54,534 nt of DNA. Origin: an uncultured Collinsella sp. (GTDB lineage Bacteria; Actinomycetota; Coriobacteriia; Coriobacteriales; Coriobacteriaceae). Positions 39,154-46,725 of this stretch are shown piece by piece; positions within the stretch are counted from its first letter, which is position 1; each line of letters opens with the position of its first letter. The notes beneath the pieces were generated by a model. The model saw nothing but the letters and a program-made list of their open reading frames with translations. It was not told the DNA's origin and ran no database searches. Both the position numbers and the translations under genes were made by a program. The stretch is taken from positions 1-54,534 of the forward strand of contig CAJLTA010000015.1 in the NCBI GenBank assembly GCA_905209455.1, in the 5' to 3' direction.

Positions 39154-40530
39154 TTAGGCCCTCAGCAGATAACGCACCTCGTAGGGCGCAAGCTCAAGGG
39201 CACCCGTCAGCTCGACCGTGGGCGCATCGTCGGCAAGCAGGTCGACGAAGGAGCCGTTGAGTTCGCCGGCTCCAAAGGTATAGGGCTCGTTCACGGCGTT
39301 GACCGCCACGAGCACCGTCGCGTCATCGCAGGCGCGCTCGAACAGCAGCTGCTTGTTCTGGATCACCACGTTGCGGTAAGCGCCGTAGTTGAGGGCACGG
39401 GCTGCCGCGTCGTTTGCCGAGCGTAGGTGCGCAAGCTGCGTGACAAATGCCGTCAGCTCGTTAGGTGCCGGGGTGTCAAGCGCAGGACGTAGCGCCCAAT
39501 CGCCATCGGGGCCGCCCTTTTCGCCAGTAATCCCCCACTCGCTGCCGTAGTAGACGCATGGAATGCCCGGCATACCAAAGAGCATGCCGTAGACGGGGCG
39601 CAGGCAGGACTTGTCCGTCAGGATGCTCGCCAGGCGCGGTACGTCGTGGTTGTCGACAAACGACAGCAGATGCTTGCCGCGATAAATGCACCACGGGTCA
39701 CCGCCAAACTGGCGATGAAGCGAGTGGGCAATCTCGAACATGTTGACCGAATTAAAGCTGGAGTACAGGCCCTTGTAACACTCGTAATTGGTGCAGGAGT
39801 CGAGTATCTCATCGTTGACGATCTGGTTGTAGTCACCGTGGAGCGTCTCGCCGATCAGCACAAAGTCGGGCTTGAGCTCACGGGTAAACGTATGCAGACG
39901 GCGCATAAAGTCGCGGTCGAGCATGTAGACGACGTCCAAACGCAGACCGTCGATGCCAAAGACCTCGGCCCAGCGACGCACGGACTCAAGCAAGTAATCG
40001 ACCACGGCGGGGTTTTGCAGGTTGAGCTTCACAAGCTCAAAATGGCCCTCCCAGCCCTCGTACCAAAAGCCGTCGCCATAGCAGGAGTCGCCGTCAAAGC
40101 TAATGTGGAACCAGTCCTTGTAGGGCGAGTCCCGCTTGCGCTCCTGAACATCGCGGAAGGCCCAAAAGCCGCGACCGACGTGGTTGAAGACGGCATCGAG
40201 TACCACGCGGATGCCGTGGGCATGCAGCGTCTCGCACACGGCGGCAAAATCGGCATCCCCACCCAGGCGACGGTCGATATGGCGCAGACTGCGCGTGTCG
40301 TAGCCATGGCTGTCGGATTCGAGCGGCGGGTTGATGAGCACAGCGCCAATGCCGAGTTCCTGCAGGTAATCGGCCCATTGGGCGATTTTCATGATGGGGG
40401 CATCGGGGTTGGGTGCAGTGCCGGCAGCTTGGGCGAGCTCATCCTCGGCAACGGGGGCGGCGTTTTCGCGCGGAGCTCCGCAAAAGCCCAGCGGATAGAT
40501 CTGATAGAACGCCGTCTCGTATGCCCACAT
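39154..40530 (-). CDS. GH13 alpha-amylase family glycosidase
   Basis: 458 aa, cytoplasmic (no signal peptide). It belongs to GH13, retaining enzymes acting on alpha-glucans or maltodextrins. The four conserved regions are visible: VVLDAVFNH, GLRLDVVYML (Asp nucleophile), LIGETLHGD (Glu acid/base) and FVDNHDVPR (second Asp). The start WAYETAFYQIYPLGF and the compact size resemble cyclomaltodextrinase or neopullulanase-like members without an extra N-terminal domain. The exact substrate is not predictable. A likely binding site GGGAGGTTGCT precedes the ATG. Confidence 0.92.
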   Translation of the reverse strand: MWAYETAFYQIYPLGFCGAPRENAAPVAEDELAQAAGTAPNPDAPIMKIAQWADYLQELGIGAVLINPPLESDSHGYDTRSLRHIDRRLGGDADFAAVCETLHAHGIRVVLDAVFNHVGRGFWAFRDVQERKRDSPYKDWFHISFDGDSCYGDGFWYEGWEGHFELVKLNLQNPAVVDYLLESVRRWAEVFGIDGLRLDVVYMLDRDFMRRLHTFTRELKPDFVLIGETLHGDYNQIVNDEILDSCTNYECYKGLYSSFNSVNMFEIAHSLHRQFGGDPWCIYRGKHLLSFVDNHDVPRLASILTDKSCLRPVYGMLFGMPGIPCVYYGSEWGITGEKGGPDGDWALRPALDTPAPNELTAFVTQLAHLRSANDAAARALNYGAYRNVVIQNKQLLFERACDDATVLVAVNAVNEPYTFGAGELNGSFVDLLADDAPTVELTGALELAPYEVRYLLRA

Positions 40531-40601
40531 AGCAACCTCCCGGTAAGCTCAACACAACGACATCCATTGTATGCCCGGCTTGTATCCTCTTCCCCAAAAT
40601 A

Positions 40602-40668
40602 AGTTGCGGTGGAATAGTTCCTGCTTGGGCCTTCAGAGGCCTTAAACAGGAACTATTCCACCGCAACT
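40602..40668 (-). terminator. Repeat-type terminator after MFS gene (copy A)
   Basis: 22-bp perfect arms (40602-40623 and 40647-40668; core TTGCGGTGGAATAGTTCCTG) with a nested GGCCT/AGGCC hairpin in the loop. On the minus strand TATTTTGG follows. It begins 15 bp past the MFS stop. The left 23 bases are identical to those of copy B at 44740. Confidence 0.85.
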
Positions 40669-40683
40669 GATGAGGAAACGTGA

Positions 40684-41880
40684 TTAGGCAACGGGCTTTG
40701 CGCGGCGAATGGCCGGGAACATTACCGTGATGGCGAGGATGACACCCACGGCGGCGATTGCGCCACCCGCGCAGCCGATCCAGGCGATACCGGGACCCGA
40801 AACCACGGCTCCGCCGATCGCGGTACCCGTGCCAATGCCCAGATTGAACAGGCCCGAGAAGATCGACATGGCGACGGCCGACGAATCTGCCGGCGTGTGC
40901 TTGATGAGCTCGGCCTGAAACGCCACGTTAAAGGCCGTGGCGCAGCAACCCCACAGTGCGCAGACGGCAAGCACTGTCACGAGCGACGATGCGGCCGGCC
41001 CCATGAGCAGCAGGGCCACCGGCACGCCGGAGAGCGTGATAGCCAAGAACGGGAAGCGATGCCCATCGAACAGGCGGCCGAACAGCCAGCTTCCGAGCAG
41101 ACCGGAGCAGCCGAACGCCGTCAGCGTCATGGTAATGGCGCCCGCATCGACGTGCGCGACCTGCGCCAGGAAGGGCTCGATATAGCTGTAGCTTGCGTAA
41201 TAGCCGGTCGCCATGAAGACCGTGACCGCATAGAGCGCGATCAGTAACGGGTTCTTGAGCAGCTCGGGCAGCTGTTTGACGGTAAAGCGCTCACCCGCCG
41301 GCATGGCCGGGAACACCGCTGCCTGGTAGACGGCCGCGATGGCTGAGAGGCCCCCGACCACGGCAAACGTCATGCGCCAGCCCACGGCCAAGCCAATGGC
41401 GCGACCGAGAGGCAGGCCAAAGATCTGCGCGATGGACGAGCCCGTAGCGATCATGCTGATGGCGAGCGCGCCGTGGCGAGTGTCGACCAGGCGCGAGGCC
41501 ATAATCGAGGCGACTGACCAGAACACGGCATGTGCGCAAGCGACCACCAGGCGCGCGCAGACCAGGATGGGATAGGTCGGCGCCACAGCGGACAGGAACT
41601 GACCGAGCGAGAACACGGCAAGCACGCCCAGCAGCATCCGCTTAAACTCGAAACGCGAAGCGAACACCATGAGCGGCAACGACAGCAGCATGACGCCCCA
41701 GGCATAGACCGAGATCATGATGCCCGCCTGGGCCTCGGTGAGCGAGAACGACGCGGCGATATCAGTCAAAAGGCCGATGGGCATAAACTCCGACGTGTTG
41801 AACACGAACGCACAGCAGGTGAGCCCGACGAGTGGGAGCCACTGCCTGAGCGTGATGCCGTCTTGCCTTGCCTGACTCAT
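40684..41880 (-). CDS. MFS transporter, sugar/drug efflux type
   Basis: 398 aa from the ATG at 41880 (GGAG nine bases upstream). Twelve hydrophobic segments of the major facilitator superfamily; LTCCAFVFNTSEFMPIGLL in helix 1 and SVYAWGVMLLSLPLMVFASRFEFKR (helix 2 and the loop 2-3 motif) resemble the AraJ/SotB family of sugar or drug exporters driven by protons. Substrate unknown. It is a single-gene unit ended by a repeat-type terminator. A possible promoter with a TATAAT box lies about 33 bp upstream. Confidence 0.9.
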   Translation of the reverse strand: MSQARQDGITLRQWLPLVGLTCCAFVFNTSEFMPIGLLTDIAASFSLTEAQAGIMISVYAWGVMLLSLPLMVFASRFEFKRMLLGVLAVFSLGQFLSAVAPTYPILVCARLVVACAHAVFWSVASIMASRLVDTRHGALAISMIATGSSIAQIFGLPLGRAIGLAVGWRMTFAVVGGLSAIAAVYQAAVFPAMPAGERFTVKQLPELLKNPLLIALYAVTVFMATGYYASYSYIEPFLAQVAHVDAGAITMTLTAFGCSGLLGSWLFGRLFDGHRFPFLAITLSGVPVALLLMGPAASSLVTVLAVCALWGCCATAFNVAFQAELIKHTPADSSAVAMSIFSGLFNLGIGTGTAIGGAVVSGPGIAWIGCAGGAIAAVGVILAITVMFPAIRRAKPVA

Positions 41881-41925
41881 ATATAACATCTCCAATCATT
41901 TTGAGTGGAGGCGATTATATAGCAA

Positions 41926-41960
41926 CGGTCCCGCATCCGTCAGTAACGGACACGGGACCG
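41926..41960. terminator. Hairpin after feoAB
   Basis: CGGTCCCG...CCGT pairs with ACGG...CGGGACCG. It lies 40 bp past the feoAB stop; on the minus strand only TTGCTATAT follows, so termination may be weak. The TATAAT box in front of the MFS gene (41914-41919, minus strand) directly follows the stem. Confidence 0.5.
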
Positions 41961-42000
41961 AAACAATTCGATACACAGAGGTTGCGCCGTCAATAAATAA

Positions 42001-44361
42001 CTAAGCCAACCCCAGCAATATGCCCGCCGAATGCACGACAAACGCCACGATCCAGGCGACCGTCACTTGAAACGCGAACACGGCAACGGCATAGCGCGCG
42101 CCCAACTCGCTCCTGACGGCGCCGATGGCCGCCACGCAGGGCGGGTACAGCAACGTAAAGACCAGGAACACGTAAGCGGTAAACGGCGAAAACATGGTCG
42201 ACAGTGCCGCGGGCGAGGTCGCGCCCAAAAGCACGGTGAGGGTCGAGATGACACTCTCCTTGGCGATAAGTCCGGTGACGAGCGCCGTGGATGCGCGCCA
42301 ATCGCCAAAGCCAAGCGGCGCCAGCGCCGGCGCGATGATGCTGCCGAGGCCCGCAAGCAGGCTTTGCGACTGATCGGCGACCACATTAAAGCGGATATCG
42401 AACGTCTGAAGGAACCAGATGACCACCGTAGCGGCAAAGATAATGGTAAAGGCCTTGGTAATAAAATCCTTGGCCTTATCCCATGCCAGCATCACCGTCG
42501 TCTTGACGCTCGGCAGGCGGTAGTTGGGGAGCTCCATGATAAACGGCACTGGGTCGCCCTTAAATGCCGTGCGGTTGAGCACCAAAGCCGCGATACAGCC
42601 AACCGCAATGCCAATCAGATAGAGCGAGACCATGGCGGGGACCGTCGCCTGCGGGAAAAACGCCCCGCACAGCAGGCCGTAGACCGGCAACTTGGCCGAA
42701 CAGCTCATGAACGGCGTGAGCATGACCGTCATCTTGCGGTCGTGCTCGGATGGGAGCGTACGGGTCGACATGATAGCCGGCACGGTGCAGCCAAAACCGA
42801 CGAGCATAGGCACAAAGCTGCGGCCCGACAGGCCAAAGCGACGCAGCACCTTATCCATAACAAAGGCCACGCGCGCCATGTAGCCCGAGTCCTCCAGAAT
42901 GGAGAGGAACAAGAAGAGCACGACAATAATCGGCAGGAAGGTCAGCACGCTGCCCACACCCGTAAGCACGCCGTCGACAGCCAGTGAGCGCACCACGTCG
43001 TTGGTGCCGAACGCCTTGAGGCCCGCATCGGCCGAGGCGATGATGGCAGCGATGCCGTCCTCCATGAGTCCCTGCAACGCCGCGCCGATCACGCCAAACG
43101 TCAGCCAAAAGACGAGACCCATGATCAGCAGAAACGCCGGAATGGCCGTATAGCGACCCGTCAGAATGCGGTCGATCTTGACGGAGCGCACGTGCTCGCG
43201 GCTCTCGTGCGGCTTGACGACACAGCGCCCACACAGGTCGCCGATAAAGCTAAAGCGCATATCGGCCAGCGCGGAAAGGCGGTCGGTGCCGGCCTCGCCC
43301 TCCATCTGGGTAATGATGTGCTCGATGGCGTCGAGCTCGTTACGGTCCAGGTGAAGCGCCTCGGTCACCAGCTCGTCGCCCTCAACCAGCTTGGTCGCCG
43401 CAAAACGCACGGGAATGTGTGCCGTCGCGGCATGGTCCTCGATAAGGTTGGCGATGCCGTGGATGCAGCGATGCAGCGCACCGCCGTCTGGACCATCGGG
43501 CGCGCAAAAGTCCAAGCGGCCGGGACGCTCGCGGAACCGCGCGACGTGCAAGGCATGATCCACCAGCTCACCGATACCCTCGTTGCGGGCAGCGCTAATG
43601 GGGACAACAGGCACGCCCAACAGGCTCTCGAGCAGGTTGACGTCCACGGCGCCACCGTTGGCCGTCACCTCGTCCATCATGTTGAGCGCGATGACCATGG
43701 GGCGATCGAGCTCCATAAGCTGCAGCGTCAGGTACAGATTGCGCTCGATGTTGGTGGCGTCGATGATGTCGATGATGGCGTCGGGATGCTCATCCAGGAT
43801 AAACTGACGGCTGACGATCTCTTCGCCCGTGTACGGCGACAGCGAATAGATACCAGGCAGATCAGTGACGCTCGCCTCGGGGTGGTTACGGATGGTGCCG
43901 TCCTTGCGGTCGACCGTCACGCCGGGAAAGTTACCGACATGCTGGTTGGAGCCCGTAAGCTGGTTGAACAGCGTGGTTTTACCGCAGTTTTGGTTGCCGG
44001 CGAGGGCAAAATGTAGCGGTGCGCCCTCGGGCACGGCCGTTTTTGCCGCACGGGGCGAATACGTCCCCTCGCCGAGTGCCGGGTGCTCCGTCGTGCCGAT
44101 TGCGGCGTTAGCGCGCGGACCCGTATCGGTGTCGTGAACATCCACGAGCTCGATGCGAGCAGCATCATCCTTGCGCAGCGTCAACTCGTAGCCGCGTAGG
44201 CGAATCTCGAGCGGGTCGCCCATAGGGGCGTACTTCATCATGGTGACTTCGGTGCCCGGTGTTAGGCCCATGTCCAAAATATGCTGTCGGAGTGCCTGGT
44301 CGTCCGATGCCACCGATGCGACAACGGCGTCCTTTCCAATCTCGAGCGTATCGAGCTTCAC
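42001..44361 (-). CDS. feoB: FeoA-FeoB fusion, ferrous iron transporter
   Basis: 786 aa from GTG at 44361 (GGGGGAGG nine bases upstream). Residues 1 to about 75 are a FeoA-type SH3-like domain (ILDMGLTPGTEVTMMKYAPMG). A linker leads to the FeoB G domain: G1 GNQNCGKTTLFN, G2 region VGNFPGVTVDRKDG, G3 DLPGIYSL, G4 NMMDE, G5 SAARNEG. The C-terminal membrane domain has the Gate motifs with cysteines (VGFGCTVPAIMSTRT and FMSCSAKLPVYGLL). It imports Fe2+ under low-oxygen conditions. FeoA is usually a separate gene. Two repeats upstream may be metal-repressor sites. Confidence 0.95.
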   Translation of the reverse strand: MKLDTLEIGKDAVVASVASDDQALRQHILDMGLTPGTEVTMMKYAPMGDPLEIRLRGYELTLRKDDAARIELVDVHDTDTGPRANAAIGTTEHPALGEGTYSPRAAKTAVPEGAPLHFALAGNQNCGKTTLFNQLTGSNQHVGNFPGVTVDRKDGTIRNHPEASVTDLPGIYSLSPYTGEEIVSRQFILDEHPDAIIDIIDATNIERNLYLTLQLMELDRPMVIALNMMDEVTANGGAVDVNLLESLLGVPVVPISAARNEGIGELVDHALHVARFRERPGRLDFCAPDGPDGGALHRCIHGIANLIEDHAATAHIPVRFAATKLVEGDELVTEALHLDRNELDAIEHIITQMEGEAGTDRLSALADMRFSFIGDLCGRCVVKPHESREHVRSVKIDRILTGRYTAIPAFLLIMGLVFWLTFGVIGAALQGLMEDGIAAIIASADAGLKAFGTNDVVRSLAVDGVLTGVGSVLTFLPIIVVLFLFLSILEDSGYMARVAFVMDKVLRRFGLSGRSFVPMLVGFGCTVPAIMSTRTLPSEHDRKMTVMLTPFMSCSAKLPVYGLLCGAFFPQATVPAMVSLYLIGIAVGCIAALVLNRTAFKGDPVPFIMELPNYRLPSVKTTVMLAWDKAKDFITKAFTIIFAATVVIWFLQTFDIRFNVVADQSQSLLAGLGSIIAPALAPLGFGDWRASTALVTGLIAKESVISTLTVLLGATSPAALSTMFSPFTAYVFLVFTLLYPPCVAAIGAVRSELGARYAVAVFAFQVTVAWIVAFVVHSAGILLGLA

Positions 44362-44408
44362 GTCCGTGTTCCTCCCCCGGCGCCCGCAGGGCGTTGTATT
44401 TATGTTCA

Positions 44409-44450
44409 CCATGGCTAACCGTTTGCCATGGCTAACCAATTTTAACCATG
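44409..44450 (-). promoter_or_regulatory. Tandem palindromic operator before feoAB
   Basis: CCATGGCTAACC occurs at 44409-44420 and 44426-44437, 17 bp apart, and AACCATG follows at 44444. On the minus strand each reads GGTTAGCCATGG, and TTAGCCATGGCAAA is nearly palindromic. GGTTAGCC is half of the DtxR/IdeR-type iron box, so an iron repressor is a fair guess. It sits 48-75 bp upstream of the GTG start. Confidence 0.5.
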
Positions 44451-44524
44451 CATGATAGCGCGAACATGCAACGATGTTCAATCAGCAAATTGGCGCAATG
44501 GGGACAGGCAGGAGAGTTCAGGGC

Positions 44525-44720
44525 CATAGTTTCCCGATGAGGCCTCTCGGGGAAACTACATCCCAGAATTCCGGCTCGAAACGGGATATGGTTTCCCAAA
44601 CAGGCCTCTTACGGAAAATGCATCCCGGAATCCCCGCTCGAAACGGGACGCGCTTTCCCAGTCGAGGCCCTATGGGAAACTGCGTCCCACCTTGAAAGGC
44701 AAAACTGGGGCGCAGTTTCC
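44525..44720. repeat. 62-bp-period tandem hairpin array
   Basis: Three full units (44525-44586, 44587-44648, 44649-44710) and part of a fourth, exactly 62 bp each; units 1 and 2 match at 49 of 62 positions. Each unit boundary forms an imperfect hairpin GGGA..TTTCCC-N-GGGAAA..TCCC, with paired changes between units (GGGAT/ATCCC versus GGGAC/GTCCC). A conserved CGCTCGAAAC links units 1-2 and 2-3. No convincing coding frame. The 44362-44834 gap also holds the feoAB operator and a terminator. Confidence 0.85.
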
Positions 44721-44739
44721 GGGCGGGGCATCAAAAACG

Positions 44740-44808
44740 AAGTTGCGGTGGAATAGTTCCTGGATGGGCTGGTTGATGCCCCAGATCGGAACTATTTCAC
44801 CGCAAGTT
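44740..44808 (-). terminator. Repeat-type terminator after hydrolase gene (copy B)
   Basis: Arms 44740-44760 and 44788-44808 are complementary at 19 of 21 positions with an inner GGGC/GCCC; the left arm is identical to copy A (40602). On the minus strand CGTTTTTGATG follows. 26 bp past the hydrolase stop. Confidence 0.8.
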
Positions 44809-44834
44809 ATTGAAGGGCTGGGATGCCCGTCCTC

Positions 44835-45734
44835 TTACAGATGGCGCTCCAGGAAGCGGAAGGCTAGGCGGATCCAGGGACGGACCGCCACCTGCTTGTC
44901 CTCGTTGTCGACCGCGGTGTTGGCGTTGCCGAGCGAAAGGCCGTGACCACCCTGGTCGAAGACGTGCATCTCGCATGCAACGCCCTCCTCGGCCATGCGC
45001 TGCGCAAACGGGTAGACCTGCGCGATCGGCGCCGTCTTGTCGTCGGACACGCCCCACACAAAGGTCGGCGGCATCTGACGCGAAACATGCGTGGTGGGGC
45101 AGATATCGGCCAAATGCTCGTCAGTTGCCTCGCCACCCGTCACCATCGACAGGTAGTCGTTGAGCAAATCGCGCCCCGTCTTGCCGCCCGTCTTGGGCAC
45201 GCGCAAGTCAATGCGCGGATCGCGCGTCTGCATGTCGCGCACATAGGCAAAGTCGAGCAGCGGATAGCCCAGCACCACGGCATCGGGACGAATGTCGTCC
45301 GGACGTGCCCCGGCAAGTGCCGCGAAGGGGCCGGTCTTCCACTGCGTTGCCAGCGAGGCACAGATCATGCCGCCCGCCGAGAATCCCACGACGCACACGC
45401 GCTTAGGATCGACATGCCACTCGTCGGCGTTGGCGCGCACCGTGGCGACCATCTTGGCGAGGTCCGCCTGCGGGTGCGGAAAGCTCACGTCGCCCGTGCC
45501 ACTCGTCACATAGTTGAGCACAAAGGCCTGGTAGCCGCGGTCCAAAAACGCAAACGCCACCGGGTCCTGCTCGTGCGGAGCGATATGCGTAAACCCGCCT
45601 CCGCCGCAGATGATCACCGCGGGGCGGCGGCCATTGGGCTTATCGGGCAGCGGCTCGGCACCCAGATACGTAAACGTCGCCGGATAATCCTCGGTCGGCT
45701 CCTCGCCCCACAGCGCATGGTTCTCAATAATCAT
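44835..45734 (-). CDS. Alpha/beta hydrolase (esterase/lipase family)
   Basis: 299 aa from the ATG at 45734 with GGAGGGAGCACCT upstream; the frame stays open much further but that part is antisense to the EIIA gene. The nucleophile elbow GFSAGGM is clear, the oxyanion hole is VIICGGGGFTHIA, and the acid/His pair is near the C-terminus (FDQGGHGLS). It resembles BD-FAE/acetyl-xylan-esterase-like hydrolases. No signal peptide, so it is intracellular. Substrate not known. It stands alone between an iron transporter and a PTS gene. Confidence 0.9.
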   Translation of the reverse strand: MIIENHALWGEEPTEDYPATFTYLGAEPLPDKPNGRRPAVIICGGGGFTHIAPHEQDPVAFAFLDRGYQAFVLNYVTSGTGDVSFPHPQADLAKMVATVRANADEWHVDPKRVCVVGFSAGGMICASLATQWKTGPFAALAGARPDDIRPDAVVLGYPLLDFAYVRDMQTRDPRIDLRVPKTGGKTGRDLLNDYLSMVTGGEATDEHLADICPTTHVSRQMPPTFVWGVSDDKTAPIAQVYPFAQRMAEEGVACEMHVFDQGGHGLSLGNANTAVDNEDKQVAVRPWIRLAFRFLERHL

Positions 45735-45920
45735 AGGTGCTCCCTCCGTGCGATTCGCGCGCACTCGTTTTTCGCACCTTAGCGTACCCCACTTGAGCCC
45801 GCGGCGCAGAAACACCCCCGCAATAAGTTGGCCTTCAACTGATATATCACAAAATCGCTGTTCAGAGGTATCGTTAGGCAGCGTAAAATAGGGGCGCTGA
45901 CCGTGCTGGGAAACACGTAC

Positions 45921-45930
45921 GAAACGTTTC
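45921..45930 (+). promoter_or_regulatory. Palindromic operator before PTS EIIA gene
   Basis: GAAACGTTTC is a perfect 10-bp palindrome, with GGAAAC on one side and GTTTCC overlapping it. LacI-family repressors often bind such sites. A possible promoter (TTCAGA, 17 bp, TAAAAT at 45880-45885) lies about 40 bp upstream, so the site would be near the start of transcription. Confidence 0.4.
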
Positions 45931-45980
45931 CGGCAAACCACACGCGTGCAACATGCGCGCCTGATACGTTGGAGGCATCT

Positions 45981-46544
45981 ATGGGTCTGCTCGATTCGCT
46001 CAAGTCCACGTTCACTTCGTCGGGCGAGGCGTCCGTTCCGCCCGCAGCAAGCTTCGCCACCCGCGAAGGCGTCATCTACGCTCCCGTCAACGGCGTGCTC
46101 GTCAATCTGAGTGAGGTTCCCGACGAGACCATCGCCTCGGGCATGCTCGGCCAGGGCTACGGCATCGAGCCCATTACCGGCACCATTTACGCCCCCGCCA
46201 ACGGCCGTATCGGCGCCACCACCGTCACCAACCACTCCATCGGCATGATTACCGAGGACGGCCTGCGCGTGTTTATCCATGTTGGCCTGGGCACCGTGGA
46301 AATGAACGGCAAGGGTTTTGCCCGCTTTGTCGAGATGGGCGATGTGGTCAAGGCCGGCCAGCCGCTCATCAGCTTCGACCGCGAGGCCATTAAGGCCGCT
46401 GGTCACGAGGACATCGTGACCGTCATCGTCTCTGAGCTCGATCGCCTCAAGAGCATCGACCATGTCGGCGAGTCCGGCACGCTTATCGGCGGCAACCCGC
46501 TCGTCAAGCTGGGCGACCCGCTGCTGGTAGCCAAGACCAAGTAG
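45981..46544 (+). CDS. PTS glucose-type EIIA protein
   Basis: 187 aa. Receives phosphate from HPr and passes it to an EIIB. The active-site histidine is His100 in FIHVGLGTVEMNGKGF, and the supporting His85 is in TNHSIGM, spaced as in E. coli Crr (75 and 90). A short 20-residue N-terminal part precedes the domain. TTGGAGGCATCT precedes the ATG; the longer frame from 45903 is not needed. It is a free-standing EIIA, possibly the partner of PTS permeases without their own EIIA such as the EIIC at 8382; that is only a guess. Confidence 0.93.
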   Translation: MGLLDSLKSTFTSSGEASVPPAASFATREGVIYAPVNGVLVNLSEVPDETIASGMLGQGYGIEPITGTIYAPANGRIGATTVTNHSIGMITEDGLRVFIHVGLGTVEMNGKGFARFVEMGDVVKAGQPLISFDREAIKAAGHEDIVTVIVSELDRLKSIDHVGESGTLIGGNPLVKLGDPLLVAKTK

Positions 46545-46581
46545 CCAGGCCCCGCGCCATACAGCCAAAAGGCACCTCGTC

Positions 46582-46613
46582 AAGCGCCCGCGACCATTTG
46601 GCCGCGGGCGCTT
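46582..46613 (+). terminator. Terminator after EIIA gene
   Basis: AAGCGCCCGCG pairs with CCGCGGGCGCTT, followed by TTCGTTTG. 37 bp past the stop codon. Confidence 0.85.
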
Positions 46614-46725
46614 TTCGTTTGAAAAACCATCCCGCCAATGCCTTATCTGTATAGCCCAAATGAGCCGAGCTGCTAGAATATCGAACTGTATGGATAACTA
46701 TCATTCAACCGTTATGGGAGGATAC

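Noticed and set aside
44474..44695. 73-codon frame inside the 62-bp array
   Set aside because: It simply reads through the tandem hairpins; no ribosome binding site or conserved protein pattern.
44525..44720. Possible CRISPR array
   Set aside because: The period is regular, but whole units are similar and there are no unique spacers; no cas genes are present.
45735..46583. N-terminal extension of the hydrolase frame
   Set aside because: The part before 45734 is antisense to the EIIA gene, and the ATG at 45734 has a good ribosome binding site.
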